From Candidatus Nomurabacteria bacterium (lineage in GTDB: Bacteria; Patescibacteriota; Minisyncoccia; Phycocordibacterales; UBA9973), in contig CALRFB010000022.1 in the NCBI GenBank assembly GCA_943356455.1, positions 1 to 8,805 on the forward strand: a DNA stretch of 8,805 bases, written 5' to 3'. Shown here piece by piece: positions 5,742 through 8,805 of the stretch. Made by a program: the position numbers and the translations under genes. The notes under the pieces were generated by a model. The model saw only the letters and a program-made list of their open reading frames with translations. It was not told the DNA's origin and ran no database searches. Every line of letters starts with the position of its first letter. Position 1 is the stretch's first letter.

Positions 5742-5902
5742 GACAAAGCGGAGCTTTGTCGAAAAGGGGCATCGAGAGGTGGAGAAGTGAGAAAGCGAGC
5801 ACGGTTACAGGTTCAGTAGAACCTGTCGTGCGAGCAGGGCCGAGCGGAGTGAGGAGCGACGGCTCCGAACGAGCGCTTGGCCGAATCTCTCCGCTTCCGC
5901 CA
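5742..5902 (+). ncRNA. Structured tRNA-Ser-linked element ending in a tRNA-like 3' end with CCA
   Basis: GC-rich and densely self-complementary. Hairpin A is GACAAAGC/GCTTTGTC (5742-5749 with 5753-5760). Hairpin B is GCACG/CGTGC plus ACAGGTTC/GAACCTGT with loop AGTA (5799-5831). Hairpin C is GGCCGAGCG/CGCTTGGCC with inner GGAGC/GCTCC (5838-5882). A closing stem of about 13 pairs, with bulges and two G-T pairs, joins 5778-5792 to the copied tRNA-Ser end (5888-5901), bringing B and C into a multibranch fold. The copy is followed by CCA (5900-5902) and then a terminator, so it is probably co-transcribed with tRNA-Ser. Structures were found by eye. No ORF here looks coding. Function is unknown; it may be an RNA gene, a small mobile element or a REP-like repeat. 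Confidence 0.5.
5882..5900 (+). repeat. Direct repeat copy 2 of the tRNA-Ser 3' end
   Basis: This is an exact 19-bp copy of 5710-5728. After the G discriminator it continues CCA, which the functional tRNA gene lacks. The bases before it (TTGGC) are unrelated to the tRNA T arm, so this is only the 3' portion. Confidence 0.9.
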
Positions 5903-5908
5903 AAAAAG

Positions 5909-5934
5909 AAAGAAACCCGTATAGGGTTTCTTTT
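5909..5934. terminator. Bidirectional terminator: tRNA-Ser unit (+) and basic hypothetical gene (-)
   Basis: Perfect 10-bp stem AAAGAAACCC (5909-5918) with GGGTTTCTTT (5924-5933) and loop GTATA. Plus-strand transcripts from tRNA-Ser and its linked element end here. On the minus strand the stem is followed by a T-rich tract and lies nine bases past the stop of the opposing gene. Confidence 0.88.
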
Positions 5935-5942
5935 GATTTAGA

Positions 5943-6200
5943 TTAGTGCGTAATTTTTTTAGATCGGACAATTACTTTATGAAGTACATAGGTAGCATTG
6001 ATATTTTTTGCCAATTCTTTGGCGGCAAAAACATATTCACTTAAATACGAATCCAATTTTTTCAAATGCACTAAATTCTTATTTTTGCGATACAATAATT
6101 TTTCAAACTTCCCCTTTGGCAGGAGCAACATTTTTTGCAAGTGCTTAATTTCTTTCTTGATTTTTTTGCGTTCCGGTAGTGTATGCTTTGATTTTTTCAT
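5943..6200 (-). CDS. Small, highly basic hypothetical protein
   Basis: An 85-residue protein of unknown function. The first half is dominated by Lys, His and Arg (for example ERKKIKKEIKHLQK, residues 10-23), likely helical and possibly coiled. The C-terminal half (YVFAAKELAKNINATYVL) is less charged. No membrane segment or signal peptide is seen. Its charge would suit nucleic-acid binding, but no motif supports this. The ATG at 6200 was chosen over an in-frame TTG at 6245 because a good promoter lies between them. No Shine-Dalgarno is present. It follows the ABC transporter genes in the same direction by 45 bases but seems to be transcribed separately. Confidence 0.65.
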   Translation of the reverse strand: MKKSKHTLPERKKIKKEIKHLQKMLLLPKGKFEKLLYRKNKNLVHLKKLDSYLSEYVFAAKELAKNINATYVLHKVIVRSKKITH

Positions 6201-6217
6201 GGCACATGGTTTTGCAA

Positions 6218-6245
6218 ATCTTACTACACAACACAAAATTGTCAA
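6218..6245 (-). promoter_or_regulatory. Sigma-70-type promoter of the basic hypothetical gene
   Basis: On the minus strand a perfect -35 TTGACA (6245 to 6240), a 16-base spacer and TAAGAT (6223 to 6218, four of six -10 matches). The predicted start, near 6211, leaves a leader of about 11 bases before the ATG at 6200. The -35 box abuts the stop codon of the ABC transporter gene. Confidence 0.65.
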
Positions 6246-8030
6246 TTAACTATTCCTGTTGCCGTGCAAAAGCATTTCAACAGCATGGTTCAGGTCACCT
6301 GCTGGCGTCACCGCTCCCCCATTGATAAAGAATATTTCATCGGCATTTTCTATAGTATTAAGTCGGTGTGCAATGATAACTTTCGTAGTAGAAGTTGGTA
6401 ATTTTTTCAAAATTTCTTCGAGTAGTTGTTCGGTAACAGTGTCGATGTTGGCAGTGGCTTCGTCGAGAATAAGCAGTTCGGGATTCCGCAAAACTACACG
6501 CATAAATGCAATCAATTGTTTCTGCCCGAGACTGAGTGTGCCGCCACTTGTCGAAACATTTGTCTCTAGTCCAGCGTCAAAATTGGTCAATAATGTTTCG
6601 AGTCCAGCATTTTTTATTTCTGCTTCCAGTTCACTCACTGACATATGTTTGTATGCGTCATTGCCATAAACGATATTGTCACGAATAGTACCAGAGAACA
6701 TAAATGGCTCCTGCAAAATAAAACCGATTTTCTTGACGCGATCTGCGGGTTCATATGTGCGGATATCCCGCCCGTCGAGAAGTATCTCTCCACTCGTTGG
6801 ATCATACAAACGAGCCATTAGTGACGCCATGGTTGTTTTACCACCACCAGTTGGTCCAACGAGTGCATATGTTTTACCTCGATCCAAATTGATACTGACA
6901 TTACTGAGAACCATTTTTTCTGAATAACCAAAACTCATATTATTAAAAGAAAGAATACCAGCATTTTTTTTCTGACTAGTATTTTCATGTGCATGTTCTT
7001 CGGTGTTATTTTTTTCCTGGAGGATGGGCAAATTTGTCTCTAGCGACAATATATCTGCAATACGATCCCAGGCTGCAAGTGCGGTTTGAAAATCGGCCCA
7101 CACAACTGCCATTTGTCGAAGTGGTGTATACAGTAAAGTCACATATGATAAGAAACTTATAATAGAACCAAATGTAAATAATCCGTGGGTAACAAGCACA
7201 AGTCCGTATGCGACGACAATCAACTGTGCAACACTCGAAGCAAAACCGAAAAGTGGCGTAAGTGTATTGTTTGCAATACCCGCTCCAACTGCAGCCTTGT
7301 AGTTGGCATCATTTACTTCAGCAAATTTTTCACGGAAATAGTCACGTCGGTTGAATGCAACAACGACTTTGAAATTCTCCAAGCTTTCTTGAATACCTGC
7401 GCTCATGCCACCAGTACGTTTCAAACTCACAGCATTTTTACGTTTAATCCAATTAGATAAAATAAGTGTGATCAGGAGTACAGTCACGGCCGGAGTAATA
7501 AGTGCCAAACCCAGGCGCCAGTTGAGGACGGTGACAAAAATCGCTGCACCCACAATGCTGATGATACCGCTAACAAATTGCACCAAGCTACGTGAGAAGA
7601 ATTGGTTGAGCTTGTCCGTATCGTTATTGATACGCGAAATCAAATCCCCGGCTTTGTTTTTATTGAAAAAGGCGACTGGTAGCGCTTGAAGCTTCGCAAA
7701 AATTTCATTGCGGAGAACATAAAGTAAATTTTGACCAACACGTCCCATGAGCATCGTTTGCGTGTAGTTGGTTATGATCGCACCGATAAAAAGTGCGAGT
7801 AAGTAAGCACTAAATACAATAACGCCATGGAAATCGTTTCCCCGAATAAACGTATCAACAATATGAGCAATGAAAATAGGTGCAACGAGCGTCAGAAGCG
7901 AGTTGATAAGTCCAGCAATACCAGCAGACATAAGACGTTTCTTGTCGCTACGAAGCAGTGCAAAGAGACTAGCGAGTGCAGCAAGTGTTTTGATTTTCTT
8001 TTTTGGTTTATCTGCAAGTGAATAGTTCAT
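6246..8030 (-). CDS. ABC exporter half-transporter (canonical Walker B partner)
   Basis: A 594-residue type IV (B-family) ABC exporter subunit in the cytoplasmic membrane. Six membrane helices lie at about 34-60, 68-92, 149-169, 172-192, 255-280 and 284-304. After a hydrophilic linker comes the ATPase domain: Walker A GPTGGGKTT (392-400), Q-loop Q440, signature LSLGQ (499-503), Walker B LLILDEAT (519-526) with catalytic E524, and switch H555 in IIAHRLNT. The signature departs from LSGGQ, while Walker B and the switch His are intact. This is exactly the complement of the upstream subunit. Start ATG is three bases after the upstream stop, with no Shine-Dalgarno, suggesting translational coupling. 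The exported substrate cannot be told from sequence; multidrug or lipid-like molecules are typical for MdlAB/BmrCD-like pairs. Confidence 0.93.
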   Translation of the reverse strand: MNYSLADKPKKKIKTLAALASLFALLRSDKKRLMSAGIAGLINSLLTLVAPIFIAHIVDTFIRGNDFHGVIVFSAYLLALFIGAIITNYTQTMLMGRVGQNLLYVLRNEIFAKLQALPVAFFNKNKAGDLISRINNDTDKLNQFFSRSLVQFVSGIISIVGAAIFVTVLNWRLGLALITPAVTVLLITLILSNWIKRKNAVSLKRTGGMSAGIQESLENFKVVVAFNRRDYFREKFAEVNDANYKAAVGAGIANNTLTPLFGFASSVAQLIVVAYGLVLVTHGLFTFGSIISFLSYVTLLYTPLRQMAVVWADFQTALAAWDRIADILSLETNLPILQEKNNTEEHAHENTSQKKNAGILSFNNMSFGYSEKMVLSNVSINLDRGKTYALVGPTGGGKTTMASLMARLYDPTSGEILLDGRDIRTYEPADRVKKIGFILQEPFMFSGTIRDNIVYGNDAYKHMSVSELEAEIKNAGLETLLTNFDAGLETNVSTSGGTLSLGQKQLIAFMRVVLRNPELLILDEATANIDTVTEQLLEEILKKLPTSTTKVIIAHRLNTIENADEIFFINGGAVTPAGDLNHAVEMLLHGNRNS

Positions 8031-8033
8031 ATA

Positions 8034-8805
8034 TTATTCGTACGTACTGGTACTCTTTTGTGAATCATAAATTTGCACATATTCTGGAGATGTTTCGAGC
8101 AAGTGCGTATGTGTACCCGCTGCCAAAATCTCACCTTCCATCATAAGTATGACCTGATCGTATGCTTCGATCGAAGATATTTTTTGTGTAACTGAAACAA
8201 GTGTTATGCCAGGATAATTACGCGCAACATTTTCCAATATTTTTTGTTCGGTCTTTGTATCTACCCTAGCGGTAAAGTCGTCGAGCAAAAGAATTTTAGG
8301 ATTGAGCGCCAGCGCACGAGCAAGCATGATCCGTTGTTTCTGACCCCCAGATAAACTTGTGCCACGTTCTGAAACAATAGTTTGCAGACCGTCAGGCAAT
8401 GCCTCGATAAAATCATGGAGTTCGGCTGTGTCGATAGCTTTTTGCAAAGCTTCATCTGTGACACTTGTGTTAAAGGCAATATTTTCACGCAACGACATAT
8501 TGAAAATAATACTGTCTTGAAAAACGAAGCCGATTTGGTCGTGGAGTGTTTGTTTTTGATACGCGCTGATCGGCGCACCATCGTAGTGGATCACACCATC
8601 TGTGGCCGTCGTAAGACCCGTAAGTAAATACAGGAGTTGTGTTTTCCCCGCTGCTGTGGGGCCAATGATTGCAGTTTTTGTTCCAGCACCGACGGTAAAT
8701 GTTACATTGCTGAGTGTTTTTTTATCTCCAAAAACGAGCGTAACGTCTTTGAGTGTAATATCTCCGCGAAGTTCGTTTGTACGTGTGCCTTCTTCGGCTG
8801 GATCA
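8034..8805 (-). CDS. ABC exporter half-transporter, C-terminal ATPase domain (partial, degenerate site)
   Basis: The frame is open to the window edge with no start codon needed inside, so this is the last 256 residues of a longer protein whose membrane domain lies outside. The ATPase domain has Walker A GPTAAGKT (about 8657-8680), Q-loop in VFQDS, a canonical LSGGQKQR signature (about 8331-8354) and Walker B ILLLDDFT. The catalytic Glu of Walker B is Asp here, and the switch His is Gln (SVTQKISS instead of the usual AHRLS). These changes mark the non-hydrolytic subunit of heterodimeric exporters such as TM287/288 and BmrC/BmrD. A GTG at 8594 is internal to the domain and is not a real start. 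It is the upstream gene of the transporter pair. Confidence 0.93.
   Translation of the reverse strand, partial: DPAEEGTRTNELRGDITLKDVTLVFGDKKTLSNVTFTVGAGTKTAIIGPTAAGKTQLLYLLTGLTTATDGVIHYDGAPISAYQKQTLHDQIGFVFQDSIIFNMSLRENIAFNTSVTDEALQKAIDTAELHDFIEALPDGLQTIVSERGTSLSGGQKQRIMLARALALNPKILLLDDFTARVDTKTEQKILENVARNYPGITLVSVTQKISSIEAYDQVILMMEGEILAAGTHTHLLETSPEYVQIYDSQKSTSTYE

Noticed and set aside
5710..5900. CRISPR array or large integrated island between the 19-bp repeats
   Set aside because: There are only two copies, one of them within a tRNA, with 153 bases of non-coding sequence between and no integrase inside.
5738..5941. A 67-codon forward frame after tRNA-Ser
   Set aside because: It reads straight through the hairpins, the tRNA 3' copy and the terminator. 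Its translation is arginine/serine-rich noise from structured DNA.
6201..6245. TTG start at 6245 for the small basic protein
   Set aside because: A TTGACA/TAAGAT promoter lies within this stretch, and the added residues are cysteine-rich and unlike the rest. The ATG at 6200 fits better.
8034..8594. GTG at 8594 as the start of the upstream ABC gene
   Set aside because: The frame continues upstream with a clear Walker A (GPTAAGKT) to the window edge, so the gene is longer and partial.

Overview
The window looks like bacterial chromosome from the Candidate Phyla Radiation (Patescibacteria, probably Parcubacteria-like). This is an inference. It rests on moderate to low GC, almost no Shine-Dalgarno sequences, small genes that start right next to a -10 box, the style of the hypothetical proteins, and tRNA genes without encoded CCA. 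All clear genes read with the standard bacterial code, and no internal TGA recoding is seen.

Layout. 1-142: the end of an unidentified upstream frame or a leader region. 143-1381 (+): ftsZ, intact, closed by a strong terminator. 1469-2392 (+): a thioredoxin reductase (trxB), convergent with a signal-anchored hypothetical protein (2448-2966, -), sharing one bidirectional terminator. 3088-3348 (-): a small hypothetical gene with its own terminator. About 3350-4997: a rearranged accessory stretch where a decapitated large serine recombinase (+) abuts, head to head, a truncated trypsin-like protease (-). The recombinase lacks the segment with the nucleophilic serine, and the protease lacks its catalytic Asp and Ser. 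About 5000-5410: a cassette bounded by 25-bp imperfect inverted repeats, holding a strong hairpin and a 59-residue DUF1508 (YegP-like) gene. 5497-5568 (-) and 5641-5727 (+): divergent tRNA-Glu(UUC) and tRNA-Ser(CGA). 5728-5902: a GC-rich, heavily structured stretch ending in an exact 19-bp copy of the tRNA-Ser 3' end followed by an encoded CCA, then a terminator. 5943-6200 (-): a small, very basic hypothetical protein with its own promoter. 6246-8805 (-): two adjacent ABC exporter half-transporters, the first running off the window edge. Their complementary motif losses indicate one heterodimeric exporter with a single canonical ATP site.

The outer parts (cell division, redox, export) are ordinary chromosomal genes. 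The middle, about 3.1-5.9 kb, is accessory: A-rich codon use in the recombinase, broken genes, inverted repeats and tRNA-linked duplications. The most interesting signals are the tRNA-Ser-linked structured element with its duplicated tRNA 3' end and the inverted-repeat cassette around the DUF1508 gene.
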